The notes below the pieces were generated by a model. It had not been told where the DNA came from and ran no database searches. It saw nothing but the letters and a program-made list of their open reading frames with translations. Shown piece after piece: positions 54,087 to 62,989 of a stretch of DNA of 64,000 nt; position 1 is the first letter of the stretch; every line of letters starts with the position of its first letter. The position numbers were made by a program, and so were the translations under genes. The DNA is from JAEZBP01 sp963832725 (GTDB taxonomy: Bacteria; Myxococcota_A; Polyangia; Polyangiales; Sandaracinaceae), in the NCBI GenBank assembly GCA_963832725.1, contig CAWHVG010000005.1, forward strand, positions 372,001 to 436,000, written 5' to 3'.

Positions 54087-54134
54087 CCCCTTGCCCACGC
54101 CGGCGACACGCGCCGATGGCTCCGCTCGAGCGGC

Positions 54135-54797
54135 TCAGCCGTGGTGGAAGAGCGAGCCGATGCCGGCGATGGCGCTGAAGCCGATCACGTAGACGATCAC
54201 GATCGGGATCACCACCGACGCGATCGCGAGCGCCACGCCGAGGCCGATCAGCGCGTAGTCCTTCCAGGTCGGCTCGGCGCCCGGATCGTCGCGGTACTTC
54301 TCGATGAGCGCGAGGTTGCGCTTGTTGCTCCGCCAGACGACGTCGAACGCGTCGCCCGCGAAGGGCAGCACGCCGCCGAGGGTGTCGATCAGGATGTTCA
54401 GGCACATCCGGAGCAGCACCACGGTCGGCACCCGCTCCTTCAGCGCGAGCAAGAGCAGGCTGACCGAGCCGACGCCGGTGATGGTGTCGCCGACGCCGGG
54501 CAGGAAGAACCCGAGGATCGGATCGAGCCCGATGCCGAACTTCGTACCGGGGATGCGGATGGGATCGTCCAGCCAGCGGACCAACCGCTCCGCCCACGGC
54601 GCCACGGCCTCGGTGGCCGCCGCGCGCATCGCGGGCGAGACACGCTCTCCCGCCACGCGGTCGATCGCCGCTCCCGCGGCTCGCTTGCCGCGCCCGGAGG
54701 TCTGTTCCGTGTTCGTCGGGGTCATGTTCGCCGGGGCCATGTTCGTCGGGGTCATGTTCGCCGGGGCCATGCTCGTCAGGACCGTCGTCATCGTCAT
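54135..54797 (-). CDS. DUF4112 membrane protein with repeated N-terminus
   Basis: 220 residues. The DUF4112 core (about 70-215) has membrane segments and signature runs LDDPIRIPGTKFGIGLDPI and FLPGVGDTITG. The first 35 residues contain MAPANMTPTN twice, encoded by a 30-bp direct repeat (54,711-54,770). ATG overlaps the stop of the alpha/beta hydrolase gene (ATGA), so they are co-translated. Function unknown. Confidence 0.86.
   Translation of the reverse strand: MTMTTVLTSMAPANMTPTNMAPANMTPTNTEQTSGRGKRAAGAAIDRVAGERVSPAMRAAATEAVAPWAERLVRWLDDPIRIPGTKFGIGLDPILGFFLPGVGDTITGVGSVSLLLLALKERVPTVVLLRMCLNILIDTLGGVLPFAGDAFDVVWRSNKRNLALIEKYRDDPGAEPTWKDYALIGLGVALAIASVVIPIVIVYVIGFSAIAGIGSLFHHG
54711..54770 (-). 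repeat. 30-bp direct repeat in DUF4112 N-terminus
   Basis: Two perfect copies (54,711-54,740 and 54,741-54,770), each encoding MAPANMTPTN-type residues. A partial third copy follows. Confidence 0.9.
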
Positions 54798-55891
54798 CGC
54801 CTCGCCAGCCAGTTGCGGATGAGCGGCCAGACCGTCCGCGTCGCTTCCTTCCCGACCACCAGATCGATGTGGCCGAAAGGGAAGGCCCGGTAGGTCTTGT
54901 CATGCGAGCGGCTGCGCTCGTATGCAGGGCGGACCGACGCCGGCGGCGCCAATCCGTCCTCCGTACCCGCCACTACGAGCAGGGGGCGGTCGAGTATTTC
55001 GAAGGCGGTGCTGTAATCGATCATCCCGTCCGCGCTCTTGAAACCGTGGTTGCGGCCGGCGCGGAAGATGTCGAGGGCCACGGCCAGCGTGGAGCGGTCG
55101 AAGGTGCGCCGGAGGTACTCCTCGAGCACGTCCGGCTCGACCGTGTCCGGCGCCCAAGCGCGGATGGGCAGAGGCAGGTGGCGGGCGTTCCAGATCCACT
55201 GCCGCCGACTCAGATGCCGGCCGACGATGCGCAGCGGGAGGGCCGGGTTGGAGTCGAGCGCGCCCGTCCAGCGGACCGCCGCGGCCAGCTCGCGCAAGCC
55301 GAAGAGGAGCGCCGAGCCCTCGCCGAAGACGTAGGGCGAGCCGACCGAGACGATGCCGCGCACGTTGGCGCGCAGCCCCGTGGCACCGGCGAAGTAGCTG
55401 ATCAGCCCGCCCATGGAGTGGCCCACCAAGAAGACCCGATCGTGTCCCGAGAGCTCCTTCGCCTCGCGGACGAACGCGGGCAGGTCCTCCTGGATGTAGT
55501 CGTCGAGCGTCCGCGGGAAGGGCGCGCCGAAGCGACGCGAGCGGCCGTGGCCACGCAGATCGACGTTGAACACGTCCCAGCCGTCGTCGGCCAGGTAGTT
55601 CACGAACGAGCGGCGCGAGCTGTGCCAGGTGTAGCGGTTCTGGGCGTAGCCGTGGATGAGCAGGACGGCGCCGCGCATCGGGCTCGGCGGCGGCAGGCGC
55701 TTGCGCACCATCCCGAGCGGCGCCGGCCCGGGTGTCATCAGGACCTCTTTGACGAAGGTCCGCTTCTCCGCGCCGTCGATGATCTGCTCGACGGTCTCCG
55801 TTCGGAGGATCAACGCCACCTCCGCGCAAGATGCATCGGTGATCCAGCCCCCGCCGGGTCCATACAGCAGCTCATCGTGCGGCGGGAGCAT
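54794..55891 (-). CDS. Alpha/beta hydrolase (lipase/thioesterase-like)
   Basis: 365 residues. Motifs: HGYAQNRYTW, FNVDLRGHGRS, nucleophile elbow GHSMGG, acid GTEDGL and base FGHIDLV. A PHA-synthase-type or monoacylglycerol lipase-like fold; substrate unknown. No signal peptide. ATG at 55,891 chosen within a longer frame. It forms an operon with DUF4112 and diverges from the small HEAT gene, with 13-bp repeats in the 97-bp gap. Confidence 0.9.
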   Translation of the reverse strand: MLPPHDELLYGPGGGWITDASCAEVALILRTETVEQIIDGAEKRTFVKEVLMTPGPAPLGMVRKRLPPPSPMRGAVLLIHGYAQNRYTWHSSRRSFVNYLADDGWDVFNVDLRGHGRSRRFGAPFPRTLDDYIQEDLPAFVREAKELSGHDRVFLVGHSMGGLISYFAGATGLRANVRGIVSVGSPYVFGEGSALLFGLRELAAAVRWTGALDSNPALPLRIVGRHLSRRQWIWNARHLPLPIRAWAPDTVEPDVLEEYLRRTFDRSTLAVALDIFRAGRNHGFKSADGMIDYSTAFEILDRPLLVVAGTEDGLAPPASVRPAYERSRSHDKTYRAFPFGHIDLVVGKEATRTVWPLIRNWLARR

Positions 55892-55908
55892 AGCACCGCC
55901 GGCCGCTC

Positions 55909-55960
55909 GTCCACTCCGCCAGTCCACTCCGCCAGTCCACTCCGCTCGTCCACTCTGCCA
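55909..55960. repeat. Four 13-bp direct repeats in divergent promoter region
   Basis: GTCCACTCCGCCA repeats at 55,909, 55,922, 55,935 and 55,948; the last two vary by one or two bases. They occupy most of the 97-bp gap between divergent genes (starts 55,891 and 55,989), the place for a shared operator. Confidence 0.8.
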
Positions 55961-55976
55961 CGGTGCATCCGTCTGC

Positions 55977-55988
55977 TATCCTCCGAGG
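55977..55988 (+). promoter_or_regulatory. Possible leaderless promoter of small HEAT gene
   Basis: TATCCT at 55,977-55,982 is followed by six bases and GTG at 55,989, the same -10/six/start geometry as the genes at 12,566 and 29,858. CCGAGG could also act as a weak Shine-Dalgarno site but lies too close to the start. Confidence 0.4.
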
Positions 55989-56525
55989 GTGAGCGCGCTT
56001 CGACGACGAGCCCTCCCCTTCCTCTGCCTGCTGCTCGCGGTGCCGGCCGTGGCCTCGGCCCAGGCCGCACCCTCCCGCGAGCGGGTTCGCGCCATGCTCT
56101 CGGGCATCGAGCACGTCCCGAGCGAGGACGACTGGCGGCGACTCGGCGAGGGGGCGCTGCCGGTGCTGATCGACCTCTACTCGGACGAGAGCGAGCCGGG
56201 GTTCGTGCGCATCCGGGCCGTGAGCGCGAGCGCCGCCTTCCCTCAGCAGGCCACGCACACCTTCCTGCTGGCCGTGGCCCACGCGGACGGGCAGAGCGAT
56301 CTCTTCATCCGCGAGGCCGTGCTGGCGCTCGGCCGCGCCTTCGGCCGCGCCGCCGTGGGCGACATCGCCCCCTTCCTCCGCCACGAGGCGTCGGTGGTCC
56401 GCGAAGCGAGCGCGATGGCGCTCGGCCGGATCGGCGGCTCGGACGCGACCGGCGCCCTCCGCGCGCAGCTCTCCGTCGAGCGAGACGCCGCCGTGCGCAC
56501 CTCCATCGAGCGCGCGCTCCGCTGA
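55989..56525 (+). CDS. Secreted HEAT-repeat protein
   Basis: 178 residues. Signal peptide (LPFLCLLLAVPAVASAQA) then HEAT-like helical pairs (IRAVSASAAFPQQATHTFLL, VREASAMALGRIGGSDATGA). Start GTG at 55,989. Short, probably a binding domain in the periplasm. Shares a divergent control region with the hydrolase/DUF4112 operon. Confidence 0.75.
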   Translation: MSALRRRALPFLCLLLAVPAVASAQAAPSRERVRAMLSGIEHVPSEDDWRRLGEGALPVLIDLYSDESEPGFVRIRAVSASAAFPQQATHTFLLAVAHADGQSDLFIREAVLALGRAFGRAAVGDIAPFLRHEASVVREASAMALGRIGGSDATGALRAQLSVERDAAVRTSIERALR

Positions 56526-56532
56526 TCTCGGC

Positions 56533-58206
56533 TCAGGGCGCGGCGCGCGGCGACTCGACCGCCGCCACGGCGGACCAGGGCTGACGCGCGCGCAGCTCGT
56601 CCACCGCCAGCTGGCCGCGCTCGAGCTCGCCCGTCTTCGCGTCGACGATGCGGTAGTCGAGGTGCTTCTTGCCGAGCGCCTGCGACTCGACGAGCACGCA
56701 GCGGAGCTCTCCTTCTTCGAAGTCGCACTGTGCTTGGATCGCTTCGATGAGCTTCTCGTCGTGCAGGTGACCGTCGCCGAAGTTCCAGCCGAGCGCGAGG
56801 CCGGCCACGATCTCGCCGTCCACCCACTCGTAGTCCTCGAGCCGGTCCACGGCCTTCGGCACGAGCAAGGGCAAGGCGCGGCCGTGCAGGTGCATGAGGC
56901 GGAAGCCGACCACCTTGCCCACCATCCCCTGGGAGGTGCGCTCGTCGTAGAAGCGCGCGAGCTGGTCGAGCACCCAGGCCGAGCTGGTCGTGAGCTTCTC
57001 GAGCTTGCGGTAGCTCTCCCCGCGGAAGAACCACACCGAGTACGCCCAGTTGCCCGCGTAGTAGCGCATCGACAAGAGGAACGAGAGGCGGTCCGGGAAG
57101 AGGTTCCCGAGCAGCGGCAATCCGACGACCACCAGCGTCAGGAAGACGCCGAGCGGCCACGAGCCGAGCTGGAAGATCGTCACGTCCGGGTGCGCCCAGA
57201 AGAGCGCGAAGCCGCCGTAGACGACCATGAAGTTCCACTCGATGGGCACGCCCATCGGCACGTTGCCGGTGATGTAGGCGTGGAGCATCAGCATCAGCAC
57301 CATGCCCACCACCAGCGAGTCGCCGCCCGGGCTGAGCAGGAGCACGACCGGCACCGAGAGCTCGAGCAGCGTGCCGAAATGTGCGAGCAGCACGGCCAAC
57401 CTCGAGGGCCTCAGGTCGTCCGGATAGCGCTTGTACATGCGCTCGCGAAGCCATCGAAAGCGCGTCAGTGGGCCGTTGCTGGTCATCACGCAGACGACGG
57501 CCGGGAAGTGGTGGTTGAGCTTGCTGAACCCGGCGAAGAACCAGAGCGCGAGCTGGACGGCCTTGGCGCCCGCGATCCAGTTCCCCGCGAAGAGGAAGCA
57601 GAGGACGGTCACCCAGTAGTGCTCCGCGCGCGCCGCGAGAAAGAGCGTGCGGTCGAGGAGGCCGAGCACCGGCACCAGCACGGCCACGGCGACGAGCAAC
57701 CTCGGGTCGAGGGTCGGCGAGACCAAGAGCGAGACCAGCACGACGACCAGCGCCGCGTACGCGAGGACGTCGAGCCAGCTCCGCCTGCTGCCGCCGACGA
57801 GCGGCAGCTTCGGGAAGATCGGCAGCTTGGTGGTGCCGGGGCGGAGGAAGTAGAGGAAGCCGCCGACGGGAGGGAAGTAGCGGCCGGTGAGCGGGCCGCT
57901 CCCGCAGCCGAGGCCCAGCACCTCGAAGAGCATGCTCCAGAGGATGGCCTTCTGAAACGCCAGCGGCGCGAGCCACCACGAGCCGATGTCGCGCACCGGG
58001 CCGAGGCTCGGGGAGAAGCCGCAGAAGAGGATCCACGCGCCGATGTAGACGGCGACCTTCAGGCCGTAGACCAGATAGATCGCCACCGGCGCGCCGTAGC
58101 CCTGCATGGCCCACGCTTGGCAGACCAAGCGGCCGCGCTCGTCGAGCGGCAGCGTTCGCCACTCCATCGGATCGTAGGGAGGCGGCTCGGGCGCGATCAG
58201 TCCCAT
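56533..58206 (-). CDS. DUF3556-like polytopic membrane protein
   Basis: 557 residues. About ten membrane segments. Long loops contain KLNHHFPAVVCVMTSNGPL and SMRYYAGNWAYSVWFFRGESY, which recall the DUF3556 family found in actinobacteria and myxobacteria; my assignment is by memory only. The C-terminal 120 residues are soluble (DFEEGELRCVLVESQALG). Possibly lipid-related, but no catalytic motif is firm. Confidence 0.7.
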   Translation of the reverse strand: MGLIAPEPPPYDPMEWRTLPLDERGRLVCQAWAMQGYGAPVAIYLVYGLKVAVYIGAWILFCGFSPSLGPVRDIGSWWLAPLAFQKAILWSMLFEVLGLGCGSGPLTGRYFPPVGGFLYFLRPGTTKLPIFPKLPLVGGSRRSWLDVLAYAALVVVLVSLLVSPTLDPRLLVAVAVLVPVLGLLDRTLFLAARAEHYWVTVLCFLFAGNWIAGAKAVQLALWFFAGFSKLNHHFPAVVCVMTSNGPLTRFRWLRERMYKRYPDDLRPSRLAVLLAHFGTLLELSVPVVLLLSPGGDSLVVGMVLMLMLHAYITGNVPMGVPIEWNFMVVYGGFALFWAHPDVTIFQLGSWPLGVFLTLVVVGLPLLGNLFPDRLSFLLSMRYYAGNWAYSVWFFRGESYRKLEKLTTSSAWVLDQLARFYDERTSQGMVGKVVGFRLMHLHGRALPLLVPKAVDRLEDYEWVDGEIVAGLALGWNFGDGHLHDEKLIEAIQAQCDFEEGELRCVLVESQALGKKHLDYRIVDAKTGELERGQLAVDELRARQPWSAVAAVESPRAAP

Positions 58207-58378
58207 CGTTCACACCGCACCTCCGCAAGGTAGCGCAGGAAGCCGGAGAGCGCGGGCGACGCGCTCGACGGACCGACCGCGCCCCGATATGGTCGGAGCG
58301 CGCGTGCGGGACCTCGGGCGAGCCGCTCGCGCGCCAGGCGTCACGTCCCCGAGCCCCGCCCTCCGGCGGCGATGGTCT

Positions 58379-58906
58379 TCAGGCGACCAGGGAGTGCGCC
58401 TCGTCGGCCGTGTGCGCGTCGAGCGAGGCAAAAGCCTCCGCCACCTCCGTCGGGCTCCACCGGCCGGCCGCGGCGAGCTTTCCCGCGACCCACTCTTCGG
58501 CCGGCTCCATCGCGTCGAAGAGCCGGGTAGGCGTACGCGGCTTCGCCACCGAGAGGACGGCCGAGAGGATGCCGCGGATGGCGGCGCCGGCGAGACCGCG
58601 CGTGAGCACGACGTGGGCGACCGCCAGCGCGTCCTCGGGGCTCTGCTCGGAGAGCCGGATGACCTCCTCGCGGATCGCGCCGTCGAAGCGAAGGCGCGGC
58701 TTGCCGTCCACGATGACGCTCAAGAGGCCCACGCCTTCGGGATGGGCGCGCGAGACCTCGTCGGCATGGGCCGCCAGCGCGCGGAGCTGCGCGGCGCTCG
58801 GAGGACCGTCCCAGCGGACCACGACGAGGTTCTGCCGGCTGCCGACGACGGCGGCGCCGTCCGACCACGCGATCGTCTTCGCGATCTTCGTCTCCTTCGA
58901 GCTCAT
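58379..58906 (-). CDS. Small STAS-like/unknown cytosolic protein
   Basis: 175 residues. A beta/alpha first half (NLVVVRWDGPPSAAQLRALA, GVGLLSVIVDGKPRLRF) resembles SpoIIAA/STAS-like or similar small folds; the C-terminal half is helical. GGAGG precedes ATG 58,906. The clean sigma-70 promoter with TGTACA motifs upstream suggests specific regulation. Function unknown. Confidence 0.7.
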   Translation of the reverse strand: MSSKETKIAKTIAWSDGAAVVGSRQNLVVVRWDGPPSAAQLRALAAHADEVSRAHPEGVGLLSVIVDGKPRLRFDGAIREEVIRLSEQSPEDALAVAHVVLTRGLAGAAIRGILSAVLSVAKPRTPTRLFDAMEPAEEWVAGKLAAAGRWSPTEVAEAFASLDAHTADEAHSLVA

Positions 58907-58948
58907 GAGGACCTCCGGGCGTCGGGGCCGAAGCGCCACGACATCTGA

Positions 58949-58977
58949 GGTATCGGTCGGCGAAGGGCTAGTGTCAA
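58949..58977 (-). promoter_or_regulatory. Sigma-70 promoter with TTGACA-N17-GATACC
   Basis: TTGACA (58,977-58,972) and GATACC (58,954-58,949) are spaced 17 bp on the minus strand. Predicted start is near 58,942, giving a 35-nt leader with GGAGG before ATG 58,906. TGTACA palindromes lie immediately upstream. Confidence 0.7.
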
Positions 58978-58982
58978 GCATG

Positions 58983-59003
58983 TGTACAGGCGGACGCTGT
59001 ACA
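58983..59003. promoter_or_regulatory. Pair of TGTACA palindromes upstream of promoter
   Basis: TGTACA at 58,983-58,988 and 58,998-59,003 (15 bp apart); the nearer copy is 11 bp from TTGACA, the same register. MerR-type CarH/LitR regulators use 11-bp TnTACA-like repeats overlapping -35 regions, so such a regulator is a candidate, not shown. Confidence 0.5.
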
Positions 59004-59212
59004 AACTATCCATGACGGGAGGGGCACGGGAGCGCCAATCTCGCCGCCGCCTCATCGATGTGGCCGTCCCCAGGGCAGCGTTCGCGCGCCGAGCGCGCCC
59101 GGGAGGGCGTCGCGAGCCTCGATGTCGCCCACGAGGTCGCCTCGACCGCGCTGCAAGCCGTTGATCCGCGTCGCCACCTCGCGCGTCGCCACCGCGCGGC
59201 TGCGTCACACGC

Positions 59213-60128
59213 TCAGCCGAGCAGGTCGCGGAGCGCCGGGCCGAGCTCGGGGAAGCGGAACGCGAAGCCGGCGTCGAGGGCGCGGCGCGGGACGACCTCG
59301 CGGCTCAGCAGCATCTCGTCCGCGAAGTCGCCGAGCACGGCGCGGAGCGCGAACGCGGGCGCGGGCAGGAACGCGGGCCGGTGCAGGATCGAGGCGAGCT
59401 CCTTCGCCAGCTCGCGCTGCGGCACCGGGCTCGGCGCCACGGCGTTGTACACGTCGGCGAAGGTCTCGTCCTCGAGGGCGCGGCGGATGAGCGAGACGAG
59501 GTCGTCGACGTGGATCCACGGCCAGAGCTGGCGGCCCGAGCCAATCTTGCCGCCGAGCCCCGCTTTGAACGCCGGCAGCATCGCCCCCAGCGTGCCGCCC
59601 TCCGCGCCGAGCACGAGCCCGATGCGCAGCCGCACTACGCGCTGGCCCGCTTCGGTCGCGCGCTCGGCCTCCTCTTCCCACTCGCGGCAGACCCCCGCCA
59701 AGAACCCGTCGCCAGGCGGGTGCGCCTCGGTCACCTCGCCCTCGCCCGGGTCGCCGTAGTAGCCGACCGCGCTCGCGCTCACGAGCACCTTCGGGCGCGG
59801 CTCCACCGCCGCCATGGCACGGACGAGCGCCCGCGTGCCCCGCCGGCGGCTCTCTTCGATGCGCCGCCTCTTGTCGGCGGTCCACAGCCCGGCCACCGAC
59901 TCGCCGGCCAGGTGCACGACCGCGTCCACGCCGCGGAAGACCTCCTCGCGCCGCCCGTCCTCGAGCGCCTCCCAGTCGAACGCGTCGGTGAGATGCGGCG
60001 ACGCCTCTTCGAGCGCGCGCGGCGTCGCGAGCAATCGCGACCACCTCGGCTCCGTCGTCTCGGAGCGCATGCCCCAAGCGCGTCCCGACGAAGCCCGTCG
60101 CCCCCGTGATCAGCACCCGTCCGCTCAC
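59213..60128 (-). CDS. TIGR01777-type SDR epimerase
   Basis: About 304 residues after removal of one extra base near 60,021-60,027. N-terminal VSGRVLITGATGFVG is the NAD(P)-binding GxxGxxG; the repaired frame continues as VVAIARDPRALEEASPHL. DAVVHLAGESVAG and SASAVGYYG are the SulA/TIGR01777 signatures (YfcH-like). GTG start at 60,128. Substrate unknown. A one-base insertion is the simplest explanation, though a two-base deletion is also possible. Confidence 0.85.
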
Positions 60129-60214
60129 TCCGTCCCTCCGACGGCGAACCTGGGGCCGACCCGGATCGACCGCCAGGGATGAAGTGTACGGCGCGCACCA
60201 CCGCGAGGGCGCGA

Positions 60215-60787
60215 TCAGAAGTGGAACTGCATGCCGGCGTCGAGGAGGTAGCGGTAGGCGCTCCCGTGCCAGGTGAGCTGCGGGTCGCCGAACGCGAACT
60301 CGAACCCCACCGGTCTCAGGTAGACGCCGATACGCCCGCGATCGAAGAGGAGCCGCAGCATGAGCGAGAAGCTGAAGTGGAAGTAGGGCTTCGCGTCGCA
60401 GTGGTTGCCGCCGTAGCAGCCCACCAGCGCCAGCCCGGGGATCGTGCCCGTCGGCCCGAGCTGAAAGGTCACGCTGCGCGACTGGAAGAGGTTGAACATG
60501 TACCCGGCACGCGGCGCGAAGGTCAGGATCCAGACGTCGCGGAAGAACGACTCCGTCGGCGTGAACGCGAGGAAGAACCCCTCCGGTCGGCCCTCGAAGT
60601 AGTAGCCAATCTCCTGCTCCAGCCGGAGCTGGGTCGGCCAGGAGTGGAGCTGCACCGCGGGGCCGGCCCCGACGCCCACGTAGAAGCCGCCCTGCGCCTC
60701 GGCGCGGCTCGGGCTCAGGACCGCGGCCGCGATCGCGAGGCCCAGGATCGGGAGCCACGCGTGCTTCGTGAACGAGCTCGACGACAT
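60215..60787 (-). CDS. Outer-membrane beta-barrel protein
   Basis: 190 residues. Signal peptide (LGLAIAAAVLSPSRAEAQ), alternating strands (GGFYVGVGAGPAVQLHSW, EIGYYFEGRPEGFFLAF) and the C-terminal ending LLDAGMQFHF, a typical barrel closing strand with terminal Phe. Size fits a small eight-strand barrel. It lies upstream of the epimerase gene on the same strand. Role unknown. Confidence 0.8.
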   Translation of the reverse strand: MSSSSFTKHAWLPILGLAIAAAVLSPSRAEAQGGFYVGVGAGPAVQLHSWPTQLRLEQEIGYYFEGRPEGFFLAFTPTESFFRDVWILTFAPRAGYMFNLFQSRSVTFQLGPTGTIPGLALVGCYGGNHCDAKPYFHFSFSLMLRLLFDRGRIGVYLRPVGFEFAFGDPQLTWHGSAYRYLLDAGMQFHF

Positions 60788-60915
60788 GCCACCTCCTCCG
60801 TGAGAGGCGCATGATACGCCCGCGCTCCTCGTTCGGCGTCGGGTCTTTTCCCGCGCGGCGCATCCGATGGCGCCCGCGAACCGATGACGCCTCCGTTCGA
60901 CGGGGAGCTGGTTTT

Positions 60916-62829
60916 ATGTACAGTGCGGCGCGATCGATGGTGGACACGGCGAGCGAGAGGGAGGCGCGGCTCCAGGAACGCTTCGGGCTGAGCGCGTTTC
61001 GGCCTTGGCAGCGCGAAGCGATCGACGCGCTCCTCGACGACGACGGACGCGTGCTCGCCATCGCGCCGACCGGCGGCGGAAAGTCGCTCTGCTACCAGTT
61101 CCCCGCCACCGAGCTCTCGGGGACGACGATCGTGGTCTCGCCGCTGATCGCGCTGATGGAAGATCAGGTCCGCGGCCTCTCGGACCGCGGCATCCCGGCC
61201 ACTTACATCGCCTCGAACCTGGCCGAATCGGAGCGGCGCGATCGCACGCGCGGGCTGCGGGACGGGCGCTACAGCCTCGTCTACGTGGCGCCCGAGCGAC
61301 TGGCGCATGCGAGCGTGGTGGAGAGCCTGCGCGCGCTCAGGCCGCCTCTGATCGCCATCGACGAGGCGCACTGCATCTCGCAGTGGGGGCACGACTTCCG
61401 GCCCGACTACATGCGCCTCGGCGAGGTGCTGGAGGCGATCGCGCCGCCGCGGGTGATCGCCTGCACGGCCACGGCGACGCCGCTGGTGCGCGACGAGATC
61501 GTCGAGCGACTGAAGCTCGGCCCGCAGGTGAAGCTGGTCCTGCGCGGGTTCGCGCGGCCGAACCTGCACCTGGCGGCGGACGAGATCGACGGCAACCGCG
61601 GCCGCGTGCAGGTGGCGCTCGGCGCCATCAAGGACGCGCTCGGATCGCCGGGCGCACCGCAGGGCGCCGCCATCGTCTACGGCGGCACGCGCCGGCAGAC
61701 CGAGCAGGTGGCGGCGTCCATCGGGCAGCGCGGCTGGAAGACCCGCGTCTACCACGCCGGGCTCGATCCGGACGAGCGAGCCCGCGTCAGCCACGCCTTC
61801 GCCGACGGCGACGTGGACGTGGTGGTGGCCACCAACGCGTTCGGGATGGGCATCGACCGGCCCGACATCCGCACCGTGGTGCACGTGCAGGCGCCGGGAT
61901 CGATCGAGGCCTACTACCAGGAGGTCGGCCGCGCGGGGCGCGACGGGAAGCCCGCGTTCGGCTTGCTCATCACCGGCGCGGCCGACATCGGCCTGAGGCG
62001 CCGGCTGATCGAGCTGCCGGGGCGCGACGGCGAGCGGCCGCCGCAGGAGCTCATCGACCGGCAGTGGAACCTCTTCCGCGATCTCCTCCGCTACGTGGAA
62101 GCGGGGAGCTGCCGCCACGACTTCATCCTCCGCTACTTCGGCGACGAGCAGGAGCTCCTCGGCGGCTGCGGGCACTGCGACGTCTGCGAGCGGCTCGAGC
62201 GCACGGGCGGCGAGCAGCGCACGGTGAGCGACGACGACGCCATCGTGGTGAAGAAGGCGCTGAGCGCGATCGCGCGGGTGCGGCGGCGGGCCGGGCTCGG
62301 CGCGGTGGCGGAGATGCTGCACGGCGACGAAGGACAGCGGGTGCGCAGACTCGGGCTCGACCGGCTGAGCACGCACGGGCTCTTGGGCGAGCGGCCGACG
62401 CCGTGGATCCAGGCGCTGCTCCGCCGCCTGATCACGGCCGGGCTGGCCGACGTCACCGCGAGTCAGTTCCCGGTGCCCTACCTGACCCGCGCCGGCGTGG
62501 CCGCGATGAAGGGCGAGACGCCCATCCGGGTCTTGCCGCCGCCCGAGGAGCTGGAGGGCAAGCGTAAGAAGCGCGCCAAGGGGCCGAAGGTGACGCGGGA
62601 ACCGCCGCCCGGCATGGACGGCGAGCTCTTCGAGCGCTTGCGGGCAGAGCGGCTGGCGCTGGCCAAGGAGCAAGGCGTGCCCGCCTACGTCGTCTGCCAC
62701 GACCGCACGCTGATGGAGATCGCCGCCGACAGGCCTCGCGACGCGAGCGAGCTCTCGCGCGTGGCCGGCATGGGCCCCGCGCGCATCGAGGCCTACGGCG
62801 ACCGCTTGCTCGCCATCGTCAACGGCTGA
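60916..62829 (+). CDS. recQ: ATP-dependent DNA helicase RecQ
   Basis: 637 residues with the full helicase/RQC/HRDC order. Walker A APTGGGKSLCYQ, DEAHCISQWGHDFR, the helicase C-lobe motifs YHAGLDPDERARV and GRAGRDGKP, zinc ligands CGHCDVC, and a C-terminal HRDC-like domain (LAADRPRDASELSRV-type). GGGGAG nine bases before ATG at 60,916 supports this start over the longer frame from 60,811; a second ATG at 60,937 is possible. It unwinds recombination intermediates. Confidence 0.95.
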   Translation: MYSAARSMVDTASEREARLQERFGLSAFRPWQREAIDALLDDDGRVLAIAPTGGGKSLCYQFPATELSGTTIVVSPLIALMEDQVRGLSDRGIPATYIASNLAESERRDRTRGLRDGRYSLVYVAPERLAHASVVESLRALRPPLIAIDEAHCISQWGHDFRPDYMRLGEVLEAIAPPRVIACTATATPLVRDEIVERLKLGPQVKLVLRGFARPNLHLAADEIDGNRGRVQVALGAIKDALGSPGAPQGAAIVYGGTRRQTEQVAASIGQRGWKTRVYHAGLDPDERARVSHAFADGDVDVVVATNAFGMGIDRPDIRTVVHVQAPGSIEAYYQEVGRAGRDGKPAFGLLITGAADIGLRRRLIELPGRDGERPPQELIDRQWNLFRDLLRYVEAGSCRHDFILRYFGDEQELLGGCGHCDVCERLERTGGEQRTVSDDDAIVVKKALSAIARVRRRAGLGAVAEMLHGDEGQRVRRLGLDRLSTHGLLGERPTPWIQALLRRLITAGLADVTASQFPVPYLTRAGVAAMKGETPIRVLPPPEELEGKRKKRAKGPKVTREPPPGMDGELFERLRAERLALAKEQGVPAYVVCHDRTLMEIAADRPRDASELSRVAGMGPARIEAYGDRLLAIVNG

Positions 62830-62989
62830 GCCGAGCTACCCGCTGAGCTCGCGCTCGAACCACGGCGCGCCCGCGATCGCTCTCGCTTCGTCGTGCCATC
62901 GCTCGGACGCCTCGGACGCGAAGCGGCGCTCGCTCGCGAGCGCGATCGAGCGCCACGACCTCCACTCGTCCGCGCCGGGGCGCACCCCG

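Larger units (their letters stand above)
58907..59212. other. Intergenic region with promoter and TGTACA motifs
   Basis: About 306 bp. The left part holds the promoter of the 58,906 gene and two TGTACA palindromes. The remainder (59,010-59,212) shows no feature I can support. Confidence 0.6.

Noticed and set aside
58982..59164. A 60-codon open frame starting ATG TAC
   Set aside because: Arg-rich, no ribosome-binding site, and it overlaps the promoter/operator region of the 58,906 gene.
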